Source: Ostrinia nubilalis
Taxonomy: Eukaryota > Arthropoda > Insecta > Lepidoptera > Crambidae
Length of the DNA: 64,000 bases
Assembly: GCF_963855985.1 (NCBI RefSeq)
Contig: NC_087097.1
Location: 9,767,001 to 9,831,000 of the forward strand
Direction of reading: 5' to 3'
Shown piece after piece: positions 47,666-58,360 of the stretch (positions are counted from its first letter, which is position 1; every line of letters starts with the position of its first letter). The translations under genes were made by a program, and so were the position numbers. The notes beneath the pieces are model-generated. The model was given only the letters and a program-made list of their open reading frames with translations. It did not search any database and had not been told where the DNA came from.

Positions 47666-50636
47666 TATCAATTTCAGTTACATGAAACTGCTAGAGACAG
47701 GGACATATTAAGGAAATAATACCGTTATAGCTCTGAAGAACTGTTTATAATGTGAAACATACAGTACCTGTCCTACACCCACGGTCCACAACGTGTATCG
47801 GGACACCTCTACACACCCGTGATCGGCTCGGTCACGTTACGTGCCACGAAATTCTTAACTTATGTATTAACAAGCGGGATGGTACCACATGTAGAGCTGT
47901 CTTTGTTATGACTTCTTATTATACATATTTGTCTTTAGAATATTTTTTAAATTAACATTCTGAGCTACAGATTATACTTGTAGTTTCAATTTGAATCTAA
48001 AATTAATAACGATTTAATGAATTAGAGGTCATGAAACCTGAAATTGAACTGAAGTAACTTTTCAACTAACATTTTGTTCAGCATCTTAACTCCAAAAAAA
48101 TTGCTAATGAGATGATTGATTGATTGATATTTAGGACAATAGTTTCTAATAACTGAGGTGAAATAAAATGTGTAATTTAAAAGTACTAACTAAGAAGTAA
48201 ATATAAATACAGTGGCCAAATTATTCTTATAAATTTTATATTACGAACATCGTGTCGACAAACTCTATCCACGTGCCTTTGGAGAGTATAATAAAATAAC
48301 ATATTATGAATACGAAATATCGCCAGGAATATGAATAATGTGATATGCCATTGAACAACATTCGGTGTCGTTTGAAGATGATCTGTGTAATATAGTATAC
48401 TGGGTCACTACACTTTGACACCTGTACTTTCCTTTTATATGTAAGTATTTAGTTATCTTTCTGAGCCATTTTTGAGGCTCAACACATATAAATTAGAGAC
48501 AAATCGGATTAAGTATCGTTTAATTTTAGTGATTTAATAAGTAGACACAAAAACACACAGGTTAAAATGGAATAAGTAAATTAAGGTTTATTATATGTAA
48601 TTATAGTAGAGTCGGATTTAGGGCTACGGAATAGTTATTACTTATTACTTAGGTATATTTTCTTTACAAAAATAAGTAGGTATAGAATGCTAACCGCCCA
48701 GAGTGCTGTGAAAAAGAATAAGTACGAGTATTAGAATATTTTGAAAACGTTGGCCCAACATATTAAGGTTAATTTATAAAGTAACAAAATTAACACGAGA
48801 TAATAATCATTGCAGGCATTAGCATTAGGTACTCTTTAGAAGTAACCGGGTCATAATAATTATAAATTTTATGACGACCTGACAAGACTAAAGGAAACAA
48901 TGGAATTATTGTAGTATTTACTTTCAGATACATATCATCGTTCAAAGATCTCAGAGCTATATTTTTTACGTCAGTACATAAGCTCTTGCAAATATAAAAC
49001 AGGCGATAGTAGAATCGCAGCATATATTTAATATTTGAACTGCGATAGTAATTTCCTTTATATTCTTATCATTTAAATTAATGTCAGTATACACGTGCAA
49101 TACGATGCACAATATAAAAATGATGTGTGTAATTAATTAAATAACGGCGAAAACAAGTAAATGCAAGGTAGACACATGACATGTGAGTATATAATCATTA
49201 AAACAACATGGCAGTCATCTATTGTCAGCAATAATAACTGCAAGTTATGCTTTCATTGCGCATTAAGCGAGCCGAATGCCGAGCAGGGAACGCGGACGAA
49301 TGCTTGAAGAAAACGCCGATAGTGATGTCCTGCGTTCCCGACTCATATGGCTTACCGAGGGCAACGTCAGATTTTAGTGGGTAGGCCTTGCCCTTCTGGC
49401 AGGGAGAACCTCACACAACCCACTAGTTGCCCCCGTGGCTGGTGGGTATACAAATTGTATTTTCCTAACGAAACATAAAAGTTATGCTTTCATTACAAAA
49501 TTATTTTCTAGAGAAGATAAGGAAATCCGATGTCAATTGTCAATGGTTACGTTTTCAGGATTCATTATTTTATTTGATTCTATTTCAGGAACTCGCAAGT
49601 TCGTCGGCCGCCATATTTCAAAATGGAGCTCTTTTCCATTTTCCACGAAGTGTGCTCAACGAAAATGCTGACCCCTGTACTTCATGTTAATGACCCAGGA
49701 TAATTTAGGCCAAGAAAGATTCGAGTACGGTTTTTAATTTGACGGTTGGTTGTTTTTGTTTTTGACAATTTTAATATCCGATGCTCATTTTTTCAATATT
49801 TAGGGCGTTTAGGGTCTAAAAGCTCGGGACACGAGCTTTTTATTTCTAGTTCCTGTTACGCGAAACTTTGTTCTAACAAGTTATTAAGCATGAAGAGTAA
49901 CAATTAAGCTTAACATTTTGCTCTCTGACATCTTATTTAGTTGTGATAGGTATCATTTAACAACGTCGCTGAATGCATGTCAGTAAATCCAGACTTCAAG
50001 TTTATTAAAAATCCCTATCGCATCTTTTTAACTTAAAAAAATAAATCAATTTTCACATCTTTCGCCATTTTATTCAAAATTAGGATTTTAATTTGAATTG
50101 TAACCACGTGATAAAGACAGATGAATTAATTTGTGACTCAAAGGTCTAAGGCGAGGAATAAATACTTACTCAATTTGATAGCAATTAACATTTTATTACA
50201 TCCGTTCACAAACTTCTTATTCAGATAGTGAAAAGGGGATTTCAACTTTTTATCTCATGAAACGTTTGAAGACAAAAATAGGAAACCATTGAGATATTGG
50301 CAACTAATTACGAGTACAGATGTTAAATACATTTAATGTCATTATTGATAAGATTTTTATGTAAAAGTAATCAAGTTGTTAAAAACTAATTTATGTTATT
50401 AGCATTTTAAAAATAAAATAAGAGCATTCTGAGGCATAATATGGTTTGTGGTTAGATCATGTTTTAATTATTTCTTATTATAACAATATGTAAGTCTTAT
50501 AATTTCGTCTAGTAAGTCTGACTATTCATTGACATAATAACAGGCGATTCTGGTTGCAATCATGAACTCTGTCACAGAAAATTCGGAAAAACTAAGAGTT
50601 GTTTTCTTTCGGTGCGTGGACAAAACAAGTAGTAGG
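47666..50636. other. No gene recognised
   Basis: AT-rich. The stretch 49265-49440 is GC-richer with mirrored AGTGGGTAGG/ACCCACT words and may be a degraded repeat. The overlapping 78- and 68-codon frames at 49435-49690 have no domain. Confidence 0.5.
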
Positions 50637-51132
50637 GGTTTACCCATAGCTGGGCACCGTTAATCAAATAGTTAACTTCGTTAATCGTTAAACCGTTAAT
50701 AAAAAAGTTAACTTCGTTAAACGTTAAAACGTTACATTTAGCAAGATTTAACGCAAGTTAACGTTAATCGTTAATCCGTTAACACATTATAATAAAACGA
50801 AAAAAATATTTGTATGCAAGGTTCAAATAATTTCGAAAGCTTGTATCGCGCATGGAATTTATTCCTCTTTTTAGCCAGACAGTTTTGACAGTTCCAACTC
50901 CTTGCCAGACAGTTTTTTTAGGATAGCTGCTAAAGCCACGATGACCCAAACTTCATAATCCACCAACATTCTAACCTATATTGGGAGCATACGCTGACAA
51001 ACTTTCAGCTTTTATAAAATGACGTTGGTCTGGCGTTCACCAGCTCTTAGTCTATAGTATCTCAATCTCAGAGCCTTGGTTCAATTACAATACAATTTTA
51101 GCACCAATGTGCTCGAAAAGACAAATTTTATA

Positions 51133-51252
51133 ATGCGAACAGCTAGGGACTGGAATTCGTTGCCTGCTGCTGTCTTTCCCGAAAACTATAATCCGGGCCT
51201 CTTCAAGGCGAGAGTGAATAGGCACTTTCTGGGCAGATATGTACCATCCTAG
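51133..51252 (+). pseudogene. Non-LTR retrotransposon C-terminal fragment (39 codons)
   Basis: The frame MRTARDWNSLPAAVFPENYN, then FKARVNRHFLGRY, ends at a TAG. This matches the extreme C-terminus of jockey/CR1-type LINE ORF2. About 65 bp of 3' UTR follows and ends in an A-rich tail (51307-51318), as for a 5'-truncated insertion. Confidence 0.8.
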
Positions 51253-51321
51253 ACTGCATCCCACTTAACATCAGGTGCGATTGTGGTCAAATACCTGCCT
51301 TGTTATGCATAAAAAAAATAC

Positions 51322-51510
51322 CAACAAATCCAAATTCGATGCGATTCCGCCCTTTTATTTAGGAGTTCCTATGGCCGCCTCCTGACTCCATCATTAGACC
51401 AGCTCAATGGTACCACAACATTGCATTGTCATCGTACTTACATAAGTATACCAAATTGCAGTTCAATCGGTTGAGGAGAAACTGGTCTTAAATTCAGTTG
51501 CAAGATTTAC
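51322..51510 (+). repeat. Interspersed repeat related to 45620-45950
   Basis: It shares GAGTTCCTATGGCC, CTCCATCATTAGACC, TCAATCGGTTG and TTCAGTTGCAAGATT with the other copy, in the same order. Confidence 0.6.
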
Positions 51511-51522
51511 AGGGTGTCAATA

Positions 51523-52067
51523 TACAGGGTGGAATTTTGTAATGCCACCTGCCACTCTTTACCTCCAGTTCATCCAGTCCTAATATTGTAGATAGAAAAA
51601 AATTCTCAAAGAAAACATTCCTTTATTTTTGAAAACAAATAGAACTGCATTCAAAGATTTCCAAAAAATATTTGCTACACCCGGGAATCGAACCAACTAA
51701 AATCTGTTAAAAATTACATCCTGTATTTTTTTTATTGCATCGATCGTTAGGGTCAAGTCTCTCTAAAAACTTGATAAATCAAATGAGTGGAAATCCATGG
51801 AGGAGAAATCCATAAGGATGAAATCTCTCTAAAAAACTTGATAAATCAAATGAGAGGAAATCCATAAAATATTAAATTATTTTAATTATGTACAGAAATT
51901 GTATGGTAGTTAGTATGGTAGTGACTTTTCGAAAAAAAATCGAAAATCTATGAATGCAGTTCTCGTTCTTTTCAAAAATAAAGGAATGTTTTCTTTCAAT
52001 AAAATTGTCTATCTGTACTATTATGAGTACTTTCCCTCCAGGTGGCATTACAAAATTCCACCCTGTA
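51523..52067. mobile_element. Tc1/mariner-like MITE (545 bp) with 29-bp perfect TIRs
   Basis: The 29 bases from 51523 (starting TACAGGGTGGAATTTTGTAA) are exactly inverted at 52039-52067, and both sides have TA. Inside, CTCTCTAAAAAACTTGATAA-type sequence is duplicated (51758 and 51822). A perfect B box, GGTTCGATTCCCGGG, lies on the minus strand near 51680, suggesting a captured tRNA-like piece. Confidence 0.85.
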
Positions 52068-52811
52068 TAAGCTTGTAAATAAATAATAAAATAGCATTTT
52101 TATATCCTATCGACGGACTGTGAGACTTGCCACCGGACCTGGTGTGACGACCACGACTACTCTGGCAAGAGTGTAGCGACAAAGAAGATATCGTTTCTTT
52201 CTGGTTACAAAAACTGTTGTTTTGGGTTCTGGAAATTCTGGAAGCCCGAACGTACTTGTCAGAACGCGTTTTTCTAGTGTTTTTCAGCGTGCCTGCGGTA
52301 TTATTGGTAAATAGTAGGTACTGGATTAACGATTAACGGACTTAGGATAATTTAACGGAAGTTAACGAGTCCGTTAACATTTTTTAAAGTTAACTTAAAA
52401 GTTAATCCGTTAATAGAAATGTTAACTTCGTTAATTAACGATTAACGGATTAACGAGTTAATGCCCAGCTATGGGTTTACCATATACATCTTACATTATT
52501 ATGTTTTAGGTAATTCGCTTTTCAGTACATATTGAAGTGATCACAATGTTGAACCGGTATCAATTGTTTTTTATTTAAGTGGTCGTACACTCGTGTGTAA
52601 TTTCGGCAATTTTCTCCGAATAAAATGGGCTTTACATAAAATGTATTTGTAGTGTTAGTGCCGAAGAACTTTAACTCTACACAACATAGTTCTTGAAGTG
52701 AACAGCAGAGGTCGTGGAGATTTCCTCGCCTTTATCAGATAAGGTTTGACCTTTTCCATCGCGGGTTCAACTTAATAATTACATGGGTTTGTTATCAGTG
52801 AAATGCTATAT

Positions 52812-53047
52812 CAGTCTTTCCCAAAGTGGGCGATAACGCCCCCTTGTGGGCGCTGCAGGCTTAAAGGGGGGCGGTAAGAGACCCAGAAAAAAAATCGGGA
52901 CGTTGTGTAGAGGCTTGGGAGGCGTCATCTACTAGGAGGACTCTTGGACACCGACTGCGCTCGACTCTTGACTACAAAAATGGGGGGCGCTAAAAAATAA
53001 TTTATTCTCAAAGTGGGCAGTAGACTAAATCAGTTTGGGAACCGCTG
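52812..53047. mobile_element. Non-autonomous hAT element (236 bp)
   Basis: The left end CAGTCTTTCCCAAAGTGGGC and right end AGTTTGGGAACCGCTG follow the common hAT CAGTGGTTCCCAAACT pattern with mutations. The perfect 8-bp duplication TGCTATAT flanks it (52804-52811; 53048-53055). Confidence 0.85.
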
Positions 53048-53485
53048 TGCTATATCTTAATCCGGCACTTTATCTTAATACTTTACTGTTTAATAAACTC
53101 AGTAAAAAGCTTTTGATTAGATATAAATTGTTTGAAACATGAAAACATACTTAGTTGTTTTTTGAGAGTTCATAGAGAGACAGAATGTAGGTACGAATGT
53201 ATCGATATTTCAACTCAAATTATTTATGATAGATATAATCAGTTTTTTCTTACGCTAGATTTGTTTATTTTATTATACATATTGAGAGAAATCCTGTAAA
53301 ATGCATTATCGATGTGCCTGTTTCATGTAGGATTAAGATGGACTTCGAAACGATTCGGGATTTACTAAATACAAGAAAGTGACAGATACTTTGCTACATT
53401 AATTTTTCATATGAATGAATCACTGAAACAACAATAGTCTATCCTATAAACTAAACAATACAAAGGTATAAAACTGAATTTCTTT

Positions 53486-53760
53486 GAATAGAATAGAATA
53501 GAATAGAATAGAATAGAATAGAATAGAATAGAATAGAATAGAATAGAATAGAATAATTTTTATTTGAAAGAAAGACATACAAGCAGGAAAAACATAGATA
53601 CACAATGAAGGAGATACACAAATTAATGTACAGATAGCTGCTTGAGCCCCTCTGACAAAAAGGCACCCGCTCAGCATACATCAAGACCGCGCCAGGGCTT
53701 GTCTCGAAACTGATTTTCAGCGGGGGCCCTCTGTTGTCAGCAGGGGGGCGCAATGTACAG
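53486..53760 (-). repeat. Retroposon tail with (TATTC)n simple repeat
   Basis: GAATA is repeated 14 times at 53486-53555. Read minus, an AATAAAAATTATTC word precedes the (TATTC)n run, as in a retroposon 3' end, after a GC-richer body with the word GCTGAAAATCAGTTTC. A related body seems to occur at about 62190-62220. Confidence 0.6.
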
Positions 53761-53792
53761 GAAAAGAAGAAGAATTAACTTTTTAAAAAAAT

Positions 53793-54205
53793 AAAACCGA
53801 CTTCAAATGCGTGAACACAAAAAAAAACTAAAAATTGAAAATATTGCGTATAAAAAAGTTCATCCCCAATTTTCCACCCTTGGGGGTGAAATATTTTCTT
53901 CAAATTCGCATGAAACCACCCTTTTGATAATACCTATTCAACAAAAAAATAATCGTTCAAATTGATTTATAATCGGCGGAGATATTGCGTATAAAAAAGT
54001 TCATCCCCAATTTTCCACCCTTGGGGGTTGTTTTTTCTATTATTAAATTTAAATGGGACCACCCTTGAGGTATTACCTATACGCCGAAAAAAGATTTGTT
54101 CAAATCGGTTCATAATTAGCGGAGTTATCGCGTAACAAACATAGAAAAAAAAAAAACATACGGGTCGAATTGAGAACCTCCTCCTTTTTTTAAGTCGGTT
54201 GAAAA
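53793..54205. repeat. Interspersed repeat with inverted ACCGACTT ends and internal duplication
   Basis: AAACCGACTTCAAA at the left and TTTAAGTCGGTT at the right are inverted. Inside, GCGTATAAAAAAGTTCATCC plus the following 24 bases are repeated with a spacing of about 140 bp (53847 and 53987). The CATACGGGTCGAATTGAGAA word near the end is widespread in Lepidoptera. Confidence 0.7.
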
Positions 54206-55081
54206 CAGGGCAATCATACAAGAGTAAACAAACAAAAAACACCATAACAATTAAATTTACATTGAAATTCAATTCCATTAAAATTAGATTTTAATTATTC
54301 AATTACATAACCAAAACATTTATTTAAAATTAAAATTATTAACTTTTAAACATTCAAATTAATGATTACCTAATTAAATCAAAACACATTTCAATATAAT
54401 GAAAATTAAAATAAGAATTAAAATAATAATAAAAAGAAAAAAAATACAAATTACAATAATTAAATTAAAAAACACCATTATTTACATGTGGCCATAACCA
54501 TAAAGTCACAAGTTAGTTATGCAATGTCAATGCCAGAAAAAAGATTGAAAGAGTAAAAAAAAAAGAACTGTCAGTGGATCGACATGTGCACGACCTGTGA
54601 GAAATTGCCACGTAAATTATTAAATGTGAAATTTGTCACTTCTTTGCCACTTCTTTTCAGCAACAACCGTGATGTTATCCTGAAGTGGTATACCACTTCT
54701 ATAGAAGCTTATAGGACTATTCCCAAACCTCTCGTTCCCACCACTGCAACTCATCAAGTTTTCTAATCGACTTCATCTAAGTCTGTCGTGTACAGACAAA
54801 CTGACTGTCATACTTTGAAGCTGTAGATACATACCTATTTATTGTATCTAAATATTGTACCTAAGCGTCACGTTTTACATTCCTAAAAATAAATCAATTC
54901 ACACAGTGCTACTAATCAATAAACACATCGTTACTTACTAATCTACGAGTAAGTAGGTACTTATATCAAAGACAAGAAAGGAGTTTGACGTAAGAGGAAG
55001 AATTTGAATAAACTATTACAGTCAGTTAGAGGAAAATGCAAAAATATTGACTTATGATGAGGAAAAATCTAATCTACTTAC
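54206..55081. other. No gene recognised; one repeat fragment
   Basis: A very AT-rich, A-biased stretch at 54240-54480. 54706-54780 is related to the repeat at 18402-18530. Confidence 0.5.
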
Positions 55082-55151
55082 CGCTTTCCAGATCGTCGTC
55101 ATCCTTCCCTCCCACTCCGAGTATGAACGCACTTCTCATGAGGTGACCCAT
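55082..55151 (-). CDS. Putative alternative first coding exon (23 codons, phase 1)
   Basis: The minus ATG at 55151-55149 opens MGHLMRSAFILGVGGK followed by four aspartates and LES. It ends with an extra G at a consensus donor GTAAGT. A hydrophobic start followed by an acidic run is compatible with a regulatory N-terminus, but I recognise no family. It is the most upstream of four minus-strand exons with identical exit phase. A CpG-rich patch lies about 330-400 bp upstream in the transcript direction. Confidence 0.6.
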
Positions 55152-55479
55152 CTTCAATACCTTACAATAACTTTACAATGCTGATTTTGTGCAAAATCTA
55201 CGTAACAATATAATATAATCTCATAAAGATCTACAACTATACTACATCGATATACAACAAACTAATAAACAAAACACTGAACTACGTAAATACTTAACAA
55301 GTTTAACCAATGGATTATGATACCATAGATTACCGCTCTAGTCGGTTAGAACAGTAAAGGGCTACATCTCTGCAAACAGTTTATACAAATGCGTTATTGT
55401 AACGGAAGAAAGCCTGATGAATGTAGCCTGTTTCGTTACCACTGTATAAATGATGTAAAACGAGCGCTAACCGAAATTA

Positions 55480-55545
55480 TAGGTCGCGGTAGGAGGCTGC
55501 ACAGAGCCGGCGTTAGAGTAGCATGACGCGCGGTGACGTGCTAAG
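55480..55545 (-). promoter_or_regulatory. CpG-rich patch upstream of the 55.1-kb first exon
   Basis: GGTCGCGGTAGGAGGCTGCA through ACGCGCGGTGACGTGC is GC-rich against an AT-rich background. It sits 330-400 bp upstream of the minus-strand ATG. Promoter role inferred from composition and position. Confidence 0.35.
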
Positions 55546-55733
55546 ATAATATGCTCGTAACTCGAAACATTCTAGAACTAGCTGTTAGACTGCTTCACAT
55601 ATAAATCGCTTAATGAACAAGATTTAAAAACACAATGTTTTAATGTTTCTTATTTGGTTAATTTATTCTGATAGGTAAAGTACTCAAAAGACAAACACCA
55701 GGATTAAAATCATTAATGACTATTGATAGTAGG

Positions 55734-56440
55734 TAGGGGTTGCAAGTCCCGGTACTAAGGAGTGTTACTAAATTACCGGTACCAGGTCTAGGCCAGTACC
55801 GGGAAAACCGGGAAATTCGGGAATTTCGGTACCCACGTGAATTGTTATTAAAACAAATTACCTAATTTGTAGTAATTTTAATAAAAATGTGAATAGGTTA
55901 ACAAAAATATTAAAGAGTTTCTGTTCAGTTCAATTGGTCTGTTACCTTACTAATAAATCAGTCAAAACAGTTACACAACACGACAAAACTAGTTATAAAT
56001 GCCCATTAAAAATCATAACCGCCATATTCATAAAAACCAACAATCGTTTAATCAACCTATTTTAGTTAAAATATGTTTTCTCACTTTCTATCAATGTCAA
56101 ATACTGGCAGCGACAAGAGTTAGGGACAAAAGATAAATTATCTAAATTAGGTTTATAAAAAAACACGCTATTATAAGAAATAATAAGTAGTACCTAAGTA
56201 CAATCAGATAAAACAATGAAATAGGAACATTATTAATATTTTTTCATTTGTTGATAGTGTGTACGTAAAAAGATGATGGCATCTAGTCAAAAAATTGTTA
56301 TTAAAAATAAATTATTGAAGTCCCGAAAGTACCGAAAGTCTCGGGAATTGCATCGTCAGTACCGGAACTAGCATAAAGGATTAGATTATCGGGAATTCCC
56401 GGGAAAAATGAGTACCGGGATTTCCCGGGAGCAAACCCTA
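55734..56440. mobile_element. Non-autonomous hAT element (707 bp)
   Basis: The ends TAGGGGTTGC and GCAAACCCTA are inverted with one difference plus a small length change, and the 8-bp duplication ATAGTAGG flanks both (55726-55733; 56441-56448). CCCGG/ACCGG-rich subterminal repeats occupy about 100 bp at each end around an AT-rich core without transposase. Confidence 0.85.
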
Positions 56441-56448
56441 ATAGTAGG

Positions 56449-58230
56449 TAGTAAGTTAAATAATTGGGTAGACTTAAATAGTTTCTGTAGGTGTCGATGT
56501 CTGAACTCAACGATTTGATCAAAATGATTTACTTAATTATTGTAGAGTCGTTTCATCTCCTAGTTAAATCGTTTATTTTATTAACCAAAAGGCGACTTTC
56601 AAGGATTTCTACAACGACCGCGGCGGTCCTGCACCCAGGCACTTACCACTTGGGTAGATGAGTTTGTTTTTATTTAACCGCTCTTATTTCACAACATGTG
56701 TGTTCGATTGCATAATATAAACAAAAAATAGTGTTTTGAAACCGCTCTACAATTTTCTTTAGGCCAGTCATACATTTATTGACATAAGCAGGGGAACAAT
56801 GAAGTTAACTGCGTACGCGCAGACGAGAGAAGGGTAAACAAATGTTGCCTATCTGGCTACCTAAACTGGAGTTAGGTATCATCAGCGATAGCGATTAAGA
56901 TTTATTTGTATACCAAGGTTATTTTTATAACAATATTAGTATGATGTTACGTGCAGACATTAAGGCAAACACTGTGTCACCTTACTTGGTTGTAATAGGG
57001 ACTATTTTGCAGTAAAACTGTTAGTATGATGTGAGAAGAAGTCTGATCTAAGATCTATACACGAAGTAACTTTTCATTGGTCTCTACATTGGATTACAGT
57101 CATCTTGGATAACTCTGAATTTCAGGGCAACTTACAGTAAGAAATAAATGCAACTCTGTGTATGTTTTTTCAAAATTATCTGAATTTACAGAAATGTTAC
57201 TTGAATTTCCGTATAATTTTAAACAGTAAAAATTCACGAATAGAGCAAAAACTGCAGACGAAGCCTGTTATTTTACACTTAATACATATCATTAAGTAAG
57301 TGTTTATTACGTAGGTAATGTGAGAAAATTAAAATTACGTGTAGACTTTGGTACCTATTTGTTAAATTACTTAAAATGGCATTCGATAATTGACAAGAAA
57401 AAGAGCCTTATTCTTTGTTATGTTGTTTCCAATCTGAAAGAATTGACCGCGTATCTACTGACAAAGTTTATTGAAATAATAACTTTACATAAAGACTAAA
57501 GGGTATTAAAGGGTAGACTACATAGGTGTCTTATTTATTTTTCAAGCGAGTTTCAGTTTGTATTAGATATCAAATATTACAATAACATGCAATGCAAATC
57601 TGGGCAATTTCCAAAGGATTCTATTTTAAACAAAGGACACAGATAGGTAACTTTATACAGCTATGAGTGAAGGTGAAGGCATTTCTTCATCAATTACTTA
57701 TTGTAATTTAAGTTATGAATAAAATATTAATTATGAATAATTAATAGTACGGTAAGTACAAAACCCTAATAATAATAGCATTATTTATTTATTTAAATTA
57801 CACGGAAACTGAAAATATATTTATTTTTCAATGCCAGGAGTTATGTTTCTCACGCTCTCGTCGGTTTTTTATTTGACACGTTTGTAAACACACAGAAATA
57901 GATTTGGAAATATAAATAGATACGGGAAGGGTAAGGATCCCTCGTCGGGAATTGACCCAAATTCTAGCAGGAAGGTGGCCGGCGGCTGTCATCATTTCAC
58001 GCCCAATTAATTTTCTAATATTCAACCCGGTGAGGAGGTATTTTGATACTTACCTGTGCACAGGTTATTTAACGGAAATGTGCTAAAGGATAATGACAAT
58101 TTCGAGGCTTGGAAATATTTCCCAAAACATTGTAATACATAGGAAAATAAATACAATTTCGTGGTAAAAAAAAGCTAAAACGAGAAATGTCGGAAGAAGC
58201 TGGCTGATTTAAATGGTATGGTATGGTGGT
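56449..58230. other. No gene recognised
   Basis: AT-rich. A donor-like GTAAGT on the minus strand near 56650 and an AG|GTAAGT at about 58053 have no attached open frame. Confidence 0.55.
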
Positions 58231-58233
58231 AAT

Positions 58234-58360
58234 CCGGCTCGAAGGATCAAAACAAATGTTTATTCACACAATAGGATACACATTTTAAGAAATAATAAAT
58301 ATGTAGGCTGGAGTTATAGACTCCAACGTGCGATCCGTCTGATTCTCTCCAAAAAATGAA
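58234..58360 (-). mobile_element. BEL/Pao LTR end plus tRNA-Tyr primer-site remnant
   Basis: 58234-58249 read minus is TGATCCTTCGAGCCGG, one mismatch from the tRNA-Tyr primer site of the BEL element at 28420. Just upstream on the minus strand, GTGTGAATAAACATTTG contains a polyadenylation signal, as expected near an LTR end. No coding part remains. The left extent is approximate. Confidence 0.6.

Larger units (their letters stand above)
50645..52473. mobile_element. Non-autonomous hAT element (1829 bp) with TTAACG-rich ends
   Basis: The termini CATAGCTGGGCA and TGCCCAGCTATG are perfect 12-bp inverted repeats. The 8-bp duplication GGTTTACC flanks both sides (50637-50644; 52474-52481). Dense GTTAAC/CGTTAA words lie within 150 bp of each end, like subterminal transposase-binding repeats. 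The interior contains a LINE C-terminal fragment, an interspersed repeat and a mariner-like MITE. No transposase. Confidence 0.9.

Noticed and set aside
56630..56660. Minus-strand donor CCAAGTG|GTAAGT
   Set aside because: No ATG or open frame upstream. It could be a non-coding exon end, but the sequence alone does not support it.
58040..58065. Recursive splice site CACAG|GTAAGT on the minus strand
   Set aside because: The preceding sequence is not pyrimidine-rich and there is no adjoining open frame.
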